Shown one piece after another: positions 58,075 through 64,000 of a stretch of DNA of 64,000 bases. Below the pieces are notes generated by a model that saw nothing but the letters and a program-made list of their open reading frames with translations, did no database searches and had not been told where the DNA came from. Made by a program: the position numbers and the translations under genes. Position 1 is the first letter of the stretch. Every line of letters begins with the position of its first letter. Source of the DNA: Amycolatopsis pretoriensis (GTDB lineage: Bacteria > Actinomycetota > Actinomycetes > Mycobacteriales > Pseudonocardiaceae); assembly GCF_900107925.1 (NCBI RefSeq), contig NZ_FNUJ01000009.1, positions 124,001-188,000 on the forward strand, given 5' to 3'.

Positions 58075-59223
58075 GTGAGCGATGACCCCCGGGTGCTGAT
58101 CGACGCGACCGCGGTTCCCGCGGACCGCGGCGGGGTCGGCCGGTACGTGGATTCGCTCGTCGCCGCGCTCGACGCGGACGGGGCGCGGCTCACCGTCGTG
58201 TGCCAGCCCCGGGACCTGCAGCTTTACGATCGGCTGGCGCCGCGTTCGCGCGTGGTGCCCGCGTCGCCGTCGACGACCACCCGCACCGCGCGGCTGACCT
58301 GGGAACAGGCCACCCTGCCCCGGTTGGTGCGCCGCCTCGGCGCGGACGTCGTCCACTCGCCGCACTACACGATGCCGCTGGCCACGTCGGCGGCATCGGT
58401 CGTCACGCTCCACGACGCGACCTTCTTCACCGACGCCGTGCTGCACTCGTCGGTGAAGGCGCGGTTCTTCCGGGCGTGGACGGCGACGGCGTTGCGCCGC
58501 GCGACGTTGTGCGTGGTCCCCTCGGCGGCGACGGCGGCGGAACTGGCCCGCGTGGGCCCGGTCCGGCACGCGTCCCTGGAAGTCATTCACCACGGCGTCG
58601 ACAGCGAGCGCTTTCACCCACCGTCACCAGCGGAGGTCGCGGCCGCCCGTTCGGCGGTGGGCCTCGGCCGGACGCCGTACGTGGCGTTCCTGGGGGCGTT
58701 GGAGCCGCGCAAGAACGTGCCGGCGCTGATCCGCGGGTTCGCCCGGGCGGTGGCGGGCCGGCGTGACGCGCCGGCGTTGGTGCTGGCCGGGCAGCCGGGC
58801 TGGGACACGCAGGTGGAGCGGGCGCTGGACGCCGTCCCCCATCGGCTTCGCGTTATTCGGGCAGGATATCTGCCCTTCGGGACACTCGCGGGGTTCCTCG
58901 GCGGTGCCGAGCTGGTGGCTTACCCGTCGCTGGGCGAGGGGTTCGGGCTGCCGGTGCTGGAAGCGATGGCTTGCGGGGCCTGCGTGTTGACGACCCGGCG
59001 GTTGTCGCTGCCCGAGGTGGGCGGCGACGCCGTGGCTTACTGCGGGGTCGGGGCGGGGGATGTCGCCGCGGGGTTGGCGGAGCTGTTGGCGGACCCGGGT
59101 CGGCGGGCGGAGCTGGCCATGGCGGCTCAGCAGCGGGCCAAAGAGTTTTCCTGGGCTACCACCGCTGAACGGCATCGGGAGGCTTACGCCAAGGCCTGGT
59201 CACGGCACCTCCGGACCCGCTGA
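58075..59223 (+). CDS. Glycosyltransferase, GT4 family
   Basis: A 382-residue GT-B transferase. It has VLIDATAVPADRGGVGRYVD at the start, DVVHSPHYTMPLATSAASVV and TLHDATFFTDAVLHSSVKAR, the donor-domain YVAFLGALEPRKNVPALIRG, and PSLGEGFGLPVLEAMACGAC carrying the E-x7-E pair. It follows the previous GT4 gene closely and precedes wbbL by 54 bases. I prefer the GTG at 58075 to an in-frame start at 58018 inside the preceding gene. Confidence 0.9.
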   Translation: MSDDPRVLIDATAVPADRGGVGRYVDSLVAALDADGARLTVVCQPRDLQLYDRLAPRSRVVPASPSTTTRTARLTWEQATLPRLVRRLGADVVHSPHYTMPLATSAASVVTLHDATFFTDAVLHSSVKARFFRAWTATALRRATLCVVPSAATAAELARVGPVRHASLEVIHHGVDSERFHPPSPAEVAAARSAVGLGRTPYVAFLGALEPRKNVPALIRGFARAVAGRRDAPALVLAGQPGWDTQVERALDAVPHRLRVIRAGYLPFGTLAGFLGGAELVAYPSLGEGFGLPVLEAMACGACVLTTRRLSLPEVGGDAVAYCGVGAGDVAAGLAELLADPGRRAELAMAAQQRAKEFSWATTAERHREAYAKAWSRHLRTR

Positions 59224-59277
59224 CCACGCCCTGTGGGGTGGCGGGGTCGCCGTCTGTGACCGGTGGACAATGGCCGG

Positions 59278-60138
59278 GTGACTGAGCACTCCCGCTATGG
59301 CGACGATGTCGGCGTCGTGACCGTGACCTACTTCTCCGAGGACACCATCGAACGGTTCCTCGACACCCTGGAGAAGGCCACCGAGCGCGAGGTCAAGGTG
59401 GTCGTCGCGGACAACGCGTCCGTCGAAGGCGCCCTCGAGAAGGCCACCGCGCACCGGAAGAACGTTCAGCTGCTCAGCATCGGCGAGAACGTCGGCTACG
59501 GGGCCGCCGCCAACCGGGGGGCCGCCGAGCTCGAGGACCGCTACGGCTGGGTCGTCGTCGTCAACCCGGACCTCGAATGGGAGCCCGGGTCGCTCGACGC
59601 CCTGCTCGACGCCGCGAGCCGGTGGCCGCGGGGTGGGGCCTTCGGGCCGCTCATCCACGATCTCGACGGCACCGTCTACCCCTCCGCCCGCCTGCTGCCC
59701 TCCTTCGGGCGCGGCATCGGGCACGCCGTCTTCGCGAAGGTCTGGCCGGGCAACCCGTGGACCAAGCAGTACCGCCAGGAGACCGGCACCCCCGTCGAGC
59801 GCACGTCCGGCTGGCTGTCCGGCTCCTGCCAGCTGATCCGCCGGGAGGCCTTCGACTCCGTCGGGGGCTTCGACACGCGCTACTTCATGTACTTCGAGGA
59901 CGTCGACCTCGGTGACCGCCTCGCGCAGGCCGGCTGGTTGAACGTCTACGCGCCCTCGGCGAGCGTCACGCACGAAGGCGGCCACTCGACGTCGCAGGCC
60001 TCGGCGAAGATGCTCAAGGCCCACCACGACAGCGCTTACCGCTACCTCGCCGACCGCCACCCGGGCCTCGCCTGGAAGCCGGTGCTCGCCGCCGTGAAGC
60101 TCGGGCTGGCCCTCCGGCTGAAGCTCGAGACCCGCTAG
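59278..60138 (+). CDS. wbbL: Rhamnosyltransferase WbbL (decaprenyl-PP-GlcNAc rhamnosyltransferase)
   Basis: A 286-residue GT2 enzyme close to mycobacterial WbbL, which adds rhamnose from dTDP-rhamnose to decaprenyl-diphospho-GlcNAc to form the arabinogalactan linker. Matching blocks are VVTVTYFSEDTIERFLDTLE, VVVADNASVEGALEKATAHR, SIGENVGYGAAANRG, the VVVNPDLEWEPGSLDALLDA region, RTSGWLSGSCQLIRREAFDS and YFMYFEDVDLGDRLAQAGWL. manB follows after a convergent hypothetical gene, as near Rv3265c-Rv3264c. I use the GTG at 59278. A GTG five codons earlier is possible. Confidence 0.93.
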   Translation: MTEHSRYGDDVGVVTVTYFSEDTIERFLDTLEKATEREVKVVVADNASVEGALEKATAHRKNVQLLSIGENVGYGAAANRGAAELEDRYGWVVVVNPDLEWEPGSLDALLDAASRWPRGGAFGPLIHDLDGTVYPSARLLPSFGRGIGHAVFAKVWPGNPWTKQYRQETGTPVERTSGWLSGSCQLIRREAFDSVGGFDTRYFMYFEDVDLGDRLAQAGWLNVYAPSASVTHEGGHSTSQASAKMLKAHHDSAYRYLADRHPGLAWKPVLAAVKLGLALRLKLETR

Positions 60139-60611
60139 ATCCCGTCGAGCCGGCGCGAAAGGTCGGACCTGCCGTTGTTCTGCGTTACCGTCGGCACCAG
60201 GCCGGTGTCCTCCGGGTCGGGCTCCTTCAACGGGCTCGTGATCGGCTCGGCCTGGGGACGACGGGACAGCGGGGCCGTCACCTGCGTGCCCGGTTTGTGC
60301 AGCGGTGTCGTCGGTGTCGGCGTGCTCAGCGGCGTGGTCGGCTGCGGACGGCGCGAGCCACCGGTGGCCTCCAGCCGCCGGGTCGGCGACGCGCCCGCGA
60401 GCGGGTGGTCGTTCTCCTCGATCAGCGACGCCGGCAGCTGCGTGGTCGTGTCGGGGTCCTGGCCGCGGTCGAGCCCGTCGATCTGCGCCCGGGGTATCTG
60501 CTGGGTGTTCGACGAGTCCATCGGTGACGTCGCGCTGTCGGGTGTCACGACGAACACACCGCGCGCCTGGGCTCGTGCGAGCAGGGCGTCCGCCCGATCG
60601 CGGGGGTCCAT
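60135..60611 (-). CDS. Conserved actinobacterial hypothetical protein
   Basis: A 158-residue hydrophilic protein. The first 40 residues are the conserved part (MDPRDRADALLARAQARGVF, then VVTPDSATSPMDSSNTQQIP). The rest is Thr/Pro/Arg-rich and probably disordered, with repeated T-P-L and T-x-P-L units (STPTPTTPLHKPGTQVTAPL). I recall the same N-terminus in other actinobacteria but no assigned function. The open frame extends far upstream antisense to manB, but the ATG at 60611 marks the conserved start. The stop interlocks with wbbL. Confidence 0.78.
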   Translation of the reverse strand: MDPRDRADALLARAQARGVFVVTPDSATSPMDSSNTQQIPRAQIDGLDRGQDPDTTTQLPASLIEENDHPLAGASPTRRLEATGGSRRPQPTTPLSTPTPTTPLHKPGTQVTAPLSRRPQAEPITSPLKEPDPEDTGLVPTVTQNNGRSDLSRRLDGI

Positions 60612-60752
60612 CCCCTCGGCCTCCCGACTGACCCGGGGCCCTCTGGGGAAAGGCCCGCCTGTTTCCTGTCTAGGGTAGGCCCTCCGGGCGACCTCCGTCA
60701 GGGTTTCCCGCGGCTTGTCGCTCAGCGGTGCGTGATACAAGAGGAGATTTCC

Positions 60753-61832
60753 GTGACGTCCGAGGTCGAGATCGACGCCGTCGTGCTGGTCGGGGGCAAG
60801 GGCACGCGCCTGCGGCCACTGACCCTTTCGGCACCGAAGCCGATGCTCCCGACAGCCGGGACGCCGTACCTGAGCCACCTGTTCTCCCGCATCCGCGAGG
60901 CCGGGATCCGGCACGTCGTGCTGGGCACGAGCTACCGTGCGGAGGTGTTCGAGGAGTACTTCGGCGACGGGAAGTCGATCGGTCTGGACCTCGAGTACGT
61001 CGTCGAGGAGGAGCCGCTCGACACGGCCGGCGCCATCCGCAACGTCTACGACAAGCTGCGCGCCGAGCACGTGATCGTCTTCAACGGCGACATCATCTCC
61101 GGCTCCGACCTCGGCGAGCAGCTGCGCGTGCACCGCGAGTCCGAGGCCGACGTCACGCTGCACCTGCAGCGGGTGCCCGACCCGAGCCGGTTCGGCTCGG
61201 TGCCGACCGACGAAACCGGCCGCGTCCAGGCGTTCCTCGAGAAGACGCCGAACCCGCCGACCGACCAGATCAACGCCGGCTGCTACGTCTTCCGCCGCCC
61301 GGTGATCGAGGCCATCCCGACCGGGCGCCGGGTGTCGGTCGAGCGCGAGACGTTCCCGCAGCTGCTGGAGCAGGGCGCGCACATCCACGGCTTCGTCGAC
61401 GAGTCCTACTGGCTGGACGTCGGCACGCCGGAAGCGTTCGTGCGCGGCTCGGCGGACCTGGTGCGCGGTGTCGCGCCGACGTCGGCGCTGCCCGGGCGGC
61501 CCGGCGACTTCCTGGTGCTCGACGGCGCTTCCGTCGCCGAAGACGCCCACCTGTGCGGTGGTTCGACCATCGGCGGCGGCGCGGTCGTCGGCTCCGGCGC
61601 GAAGATCGACGGCTCGGTGCTGTTCGACGGCGCGGCCGTCTCCGAAGGCGCGATCGTCGAGCGTTCGGTGCTCGGGCACGGCGCGCGCGTCGGCGCCGGC
61701 GCGGTGCTGCGCGGCGTCGTGCTGGGCGACGGCGTGTCCGTCGGCGCCGGCTGCGAACTCCTGGACGGCGCCCGGATCTGGCCCGACACCGTGCTGCCCG
61801 ACGGTTCCGTCCGCTTCTCGAGCGACGCGTAG
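60753..61832 (+). CDS. manB: Sugar-nucleotide synthase (mannose-1-phosphate guanylyltransferase type)
   Basis: A 359-residue nucleotidyltransferase. The activation loop is VVLVGGKGTRLRPLTLSAPK, with VVLGTSYRAEVFEEYFGD, EEEPLDTAGAIRNV, VIVFNGDIISGSDLGEQL and a C-terminal left-handed beta-helix of hexapeptide repeats (from about 255: GSTIGGGAVVGSGAKIDGSV and on). It corresponds to Rv3264c (called ManB), linked to wbbL. The exact sugar (GDP-mannose versus another NDP-sugar) is not certain. GAGGAG precedes the GTG at 60753, which I prefer to an earlier GTG. Confidence 0.9.
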   Translation: MTSEVEIDAVVLVGGKGTRLRPLTLSAPKPMLPTAGTPYLSHLFSRIREAGIRHVVLGTSYRAEVFEEYFGDGKSIGLDLEYVVEEEPLDTAGAIRNVYDKLRAEHVIVFNGDIISGSDLGEQLRVHRESEADVTLHLQRVPDPSRFGSVPTDETGRVQAFLEKTPNPPTDQINAGCYVFRRPVIEAIPTGRRVSVERETFPQLLEQGAHIHGFVDESYWLDVGTPEAFVRGSADLVRGVAPTSALPGRPGDFLVLDGASVAEDAHLCGGSTIGGGAVVGSGAKIDGSVLFDGAAVSEGAIVERSVLGHGARVGAGAVLRGVVLGDGVSVGAGCELLDGARIWPDTVLPDGSVRFSSDA

Positions 61833-61835
61833 CCG

Positions 61836-62732
61836 ATGTTCTGGCGACCCGCGTTCGAAGTCGACTTGGGCAGTGTCCTGAGTCCGCTGAAGCGCGGGCG
61901 CGGGTCGCTCAACATCCTCACCGACGAGCGCGGGATCACGTGGCTCGCGTCGAACACGCCCGACGGTCCGGGCACGCTGGCGTTGCGCCGCCTCGCCGAC
62001 GGCCGGATCGAGGCGGCGGCCTGGGGCGACGGCGCGGACCGGCTGCTCACCGGCGTCCCGGCGCTGCTGGGAGCGGACGACGACGACGCGGAGTTCGTCG
62101 CGCACCACGACGTCGTCGCGCGCGCCCGGCGGGAGAACCCGGGGCTGCGGCTCGGCTCGACGGGTGTCGTGTGGGACTGGCTGGTGCTGGCCGTGCTGGA
62201 GCAGAAGGTGACCGGCAAGGAGGCGATCCGGTCGTGGGCCGAGCTGTGCCGCCGGTTCGGCGCGCCGGCCCCGGGACCGGCGCCTGAGCGGCTGCGGGTG
62301 CCGCCGACGCCGGTGGCGCTGCGGTCGTTGCCGGACTGGCACTGGCACCGCGCGGGCGTCGACATCAAGCGACGCACGGCATTGCTGAACGCGGCGCGCG
62401 TCGCGCACCACCTGGAGCGGGCGGTCGAGCTGCGCGGGCTGGCGGGGCGGCACCTGCTGCGGAACGTCCCGGGCATCGGCGTGTGGACGGCGGCGGAGAT
62501 CGCCCAGCGCGCCTGGGGCGACCCGGACGCGGTCAGCTTCGGCGACTACAACATCCCGTCGATGGTCGGGAACGCCGTGCTGGGCACGAAACTCGACGAC
62601 GCGGGGATGGCGGAGGTCCTGGCGCCGTACGCCCCGCAGCGGCAGCGGGCGGTGCGGTACCTGGAAGCGGCGGGCCACCGGCGGCCGCGGTTCGGACCCC
62701 GGATCGAGCTGCGCGACTACCGCGCGATGTGA
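61836..62732 (+). CDS. DNA-3-methyladenine glycosylase-like protein (HhH-GPD)
   Basis: A 298-residue DNA-repair glycosylase. The helix-hairpin-helix with Gly/Pro-Asp is LLRNVPGIGVWTAAEIAQRA, followed by the catalytic Asp in SFGDYNIPSMVG. LAVLEQKVTGKEAIRSWAEL is the typical preceding helix. An N-terminal AlkA-like domain covers residues 1-130. It should remove alkylated purines. It begins 3 bases after manB, so the two are co-transcribed. A gene of this kind next to manB is common in actinobacteria. An inverted repeat follows the stop. Confidence 0.92.
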   Translation: MFWRPAFEVDLGSVLSPLKRGRGSLNILTDERGITWLASNTPDGPGTLALRRLADGRIEAAAWGDGADRLLTGVPALLGADDDDAEFVAHHDVVARARRENPGLRLGSTGVVWDWLVLAVLEQKVTGKEAIRSWAELCRRFGAPAPGPAPERLRVPPTPVALRSLPDWHWHRAGVDIKRRTALLNAARVAHHLERAVELRGLAGRHLLRNVPGIGVWTAAEIAQRAWGDPDAVSFGDYNIPSMVGNAVLGTKLDDAGMAEVLAPYAPQRQRAVRYLEAAGHRRPRFGPRIELRDYRAM

Positions 62733-62745
62733 CTCCGGCCGTGAG

Positions 62746-62798
62746 CCGTGAATGGCACATCGAGGGACCAAGTGTCCGTGAATGTGCCATTCACGGAC
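62746..62798. repeat. Interlocked inverted repeats (possible two-way terminator)
   Basis: CCGTGAATGGCACAT (62746-62760) is perfectly complementary to 62782-62796. A second, overlapping pair, GTCCGTGAAT (62774-62783) and ATTCACGGAC (62789-62798), would form an alternative shorter hairpin. Both lie between convergent stop codons. The design of two mutually exclusive hairpins differs from the TTTCAC pairs. Confidence 0.7.
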
Positions 62799-62802
62799 TT
62801 CG

Positions 62803-63096
62803 TCACTGCTGCGGGGGGTAGCCGCCCTGCTGGGGCGGGTACGGCGGCTGCTGGCCCGGATAGCCCTGCTGCGGCGGGTATCCCGGCGGCTGCTGACCGG
62901 GGTAACCCTGCTGCGGGTAGCCCTGCGGCGGGTAGCCCGGCTGCTGGCCCGGGTAGCCCTGCTGGGGCGGGTAGCCCGGGTACTGCTGCGGCGGGTACGG
63001 CGGCTGCTTCGGCTTGTTCATGTTGATGATCAGCAGCACCGCTCCGGTGAGGCCCCCGAGCACCACCACGATGATCAGCAGCATCAGCACGCTCAC
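62803..63096 (-). CDS. Small membrane protein with Gly-Tyr-Pro-Gln repeats
   Basis: A 97-residue protein with one N-terminal membrane helix (SVLMLLIIVVVLGGLTGAVL) and a tail of repeated GYPPQQ/GYPGQQ units up to the last residue. The tail is probably disordered. The GTG start lies 2 bases after the GntR gene stop, so it is the last gene of a three-gene unit. The tandem DNA repeats seen here are simply the codons of this tail. Confidence 0.8.
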   Translation of the reverse strand: MSVLMLLIIVVVLGGLTGAVLLIINMNKPKQPPYPPQQYPGYPPQQGYPGQQPGYPPQGYPQQGYPGQQPPGYPPQQGYPGQQPPYPPQQGGYPPQQ

Positions 63097-63098
63097 GA

Positions 63099-63464
63099 TC
63101 AGTTCTTCCCCTCGTCGAGTGCGGCCCGGGCGATCGCGAGTGCTTCCGCGTCGTCCAAACCCAGTTTGCGGGTCAGCGCAGCGTATTCCGCCGCCGCCTG
63201 CTGGGCGCGGCGGCGGCTCTGGTCGCCCGCCGCCGCGACGAAGCTGCCCGCCCGGCCGCGCGTCTCGATCAGCCCGGCTTCCTCCAGCTCGCGGTACGCG
63301 CGGGCCACCGTGTTCGGCGCGATGCCCAGGTCGGCCGCCAGGGCGCGGACGGTGGGCAGCTTCGTGCCGACCGGCAGGCTCCGGTCGTTGATCCGCGTCG
63401 CGAACCCGGACCGCACCTGTTCGAACGGCGGGACCGGCGAAGCGCTGTCGAAGGGGATGATCAC
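63099..63464 (-). CDS. GntR-family regulator, YtrA-like
   Basis: A 121-residue regulator. The winged helix is FEQVRSGFATRINDRSLPVG, TKLPTVRALAADLGIAPNTV and ARAYRELEEAGLIETRGRAG. A short C-terminal helix replaces a large effector domain, the YtrA form, which usually controls a membrane transport operon encoded with it. The GTG start overlaps the upstream stop (GTGA). Here its partners are two small Pro/Gln-rich membrane proteins instead of an ABC transporter. Confidence 0.9.
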   Translation of the reverse strand: MIIPFDSASPVPPFEQVRSGFATRINDRSLPVGTKLPTVRALAADLGIAPNTVARAYRELEEAGLIETRGRAGSFVAAAGDQSRRRAQQAAAEYAALTRKLGLDDAEALAIARAALDEGKN

Positions 63465-63877
63465 CAGCTCTGCGGACCCGCTCCCGGGCCCGGTGGCCGC
63501 TGCCCGTACGGCCCCTGCGGAACCGGTTGCGACGGCGGGAAGCTCGGCTGCTGCGGCACCGGCTGCGACGGCGGGAAGCCGGCCTGCGGCCCCGGCGCGA
63601 ACCCCTGCGGCGGGTACGCCTGCTGCTGGAACCCCTGCTGCGGCGGAAAACCCTGCTGCGGGAACCCTTGCTGCGGCGGGAAGTTCTGCCGCGGCGGGAA
63701 CTGCCCGCCGTTCTTCATCGCCTCTTCGCGGCGCATCTTCGACACCCGCACCGCGACGACGACCACGAACACGATGATCGCCAGGATCAGCAGGCCGACG
63801 ACGATGTAGCCGAACACACCGTCGCCGCCGCCCCCTCCCGAGTGGTAGTGCACGCGCTGCGGAAACTGCGTAGCCAT
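63461..63877 (-). CDS. Membrane protein with Pro/Gln/Phe-rich cytoplasmic tail
   Basis: A 138-residue protein. A short Gly-rich N-terminus precedes one membrane helix (FGYIVVGLLILAIIVFVVVV), then a basic stop-transfer (RVSKMRREEAMKNGG) and a disordered tail of FPPQQGF and FPPSQPVPQ repeats. GGGAGGG is placed before the ATG at 63877. It heads the unit GTGA-coupled to the GntR gene. The tail resembles that of the GYPPQQ protein, suggesting the two act together. The function is unknown. Confidence 0.82.
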   Translation of the reverse strand: MATQFPQRVHYHSGGGGGDGVFGYIVVGLLILAIIVFVVVVAVRVSKMRREEAMKNGGQFPPRQNFPPQQGFPQQGFPPQQGFQQQAYPPQGFAPGPQAGFPPSQPVPQQPSFPPSQPVPQGPYGQRPPGPGAGPQSW

Positions 63878-63904
63878 GTGGTCCCTCCCTGTCCACACCC
63901 CAGG

Positions 63905-64000
63905 CTAGTGCCCGGTACCGACAGGAACGGCCGCTTTCACCAGATCGGCGAGATCTTCCGACCCCGCCGGCAGCGCGTCCGCCGGCCACCACCGCAGGTC
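63905..64000 (-). CDS. C-terminal end of a Nudix-like hydrolase (partial)
   Basis: Thirty-one residues before a stop, running off the right edge. LRWWPADALPAGSEDLADLV is the typical C-terminal segment of Nudix hydrolases (R-W-x-P-x-D-x-LP). The catalytic box is outside the window. It ends 27 bases before the next gene on the same strand. The call is tentative because of length. Confidence 0.5.
   Translation of the reverse strand, partial: DLRWWPADALPAGSEDLADLVKAAVPVGTGH

Noticed and set aside
60135..62771. Full-length 878-codon reading of the hypothetical gene
   Set aside because: Upstream of 60611 it is antisense to manB and the glycosylase. The conserved N-terminus starts at 60611.
62810..63000. 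Tandem DNA repeat resembling a minisatellite or CRISPR-like array
   Set aside because: The periodicity is the codons of the GYPPQQ tail of a membrane protein. Unit lengths vary and there are no spacers.
1..64000. tRNA, rRNA, insertion sequences, attachment sites or replication origin
   Set aside because: I looked for cloverleaf/CCA ends, transposase or integrase motifs, and DnaA-box clusters, and saw none that I could support.

Overview
The window is about 72% G+C actinobacterial DNA, with many GTG starts, TAGNNT-type -10 boxes close to start codons, and protein families typical of Pseudonocardiaceae. An Amycolatopsis-like organism is my best guess. No rRNA, tRNA, CRISPR array, transposase or integrase is visible. 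Coding is dense on both strands, with many 1 to 4 base overlaps.

Layout. 0-9.8 kb: accessory regulators and small enzymes (LysR fragment, TetR with a SAM methyltransferase, RibD-C reductase, SigJ-like sigma factor, old-yellow-enzyme homologue, NTF2 and VOC proteins, a NarL-type two-component pair, an NlpC/P60 protein). 9.9-12.3 kb: birA, a PH-domain membrane protein, HMG-CoA lyase. 12.4-13.6 kb: a TNT-domain (NAD-glycohydrolase toxin) protein with a small partner gene. 13.7-24 kb: secreted GH92 mannosidase, hisN, an OmpR-type two-component pair, three genes combining LuxR regulators with a Pvc16/DUF4255 protein, and an MFS/NmrA pair. 24.1-32.8 kb: two GtrA flippase-like genes downstream of a sigma/anti-sigma membrane fusion, a degenerate GGDEF protein, two GT87 mannosyltransferases, purK and purE. 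32.8-37.5 kb: SDR, two-module Lrp regulator, acyl-CoA ligase, fadE25-like dehydrogenase. 37.6-45.3 kb: RidA-like protein, secreted lipase, small hypotheticals, DUF1206, a TetM-like GTPase, DoxX, TIGR03089, NmrA. 45.4-62.7 kb: a cell-wall polysaccharide locus (two LCP ligases, rmlB, rmlD, six glycosyltransferases including wbbL, and a manB-type nucleotidyltransferase), interrupted by a low-GC PD-(D/E)XK nuclease gene. 62.8-64 kb: an operon of two Pro/Gln-rich membrane proteins around a GntR regulator, then a truncated Nudix-like gene.

The order birA - PH protein - GtrA - purK - purE - fadE25 - TIGR03089 - LCP - rmlD - wbbL - manB follows, from memory, the Mycobacterium tuberculosis Rv3279c-Rv3264c neighbourhood. 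I read the window as a conserved envelope/purine backbone with accessory genes inserted between its members. The polysaccharide genes would supply dTDP-rhamnose (rmlB, rmlD), sugar nucleotides (manB), lipid-linked sugar assembly (wbbL, GT2, GT4, GT87), possible lipid-sugar flipping (GtrA) and final ligation to the wall (LCP).

The most interesting items are the low-GC nuclease with a duplicated DNA-binding-like module, the TNT toxin/partner pair, the sigma/anti-sigma/sensor fusion, paired TTTCAC-GTGAAA palindromes with a constant 33-base spacing, the palindrome GTCCACWGTGGAC embedded in coding regions, and several enzymes whose expected catalytic residues are missing.
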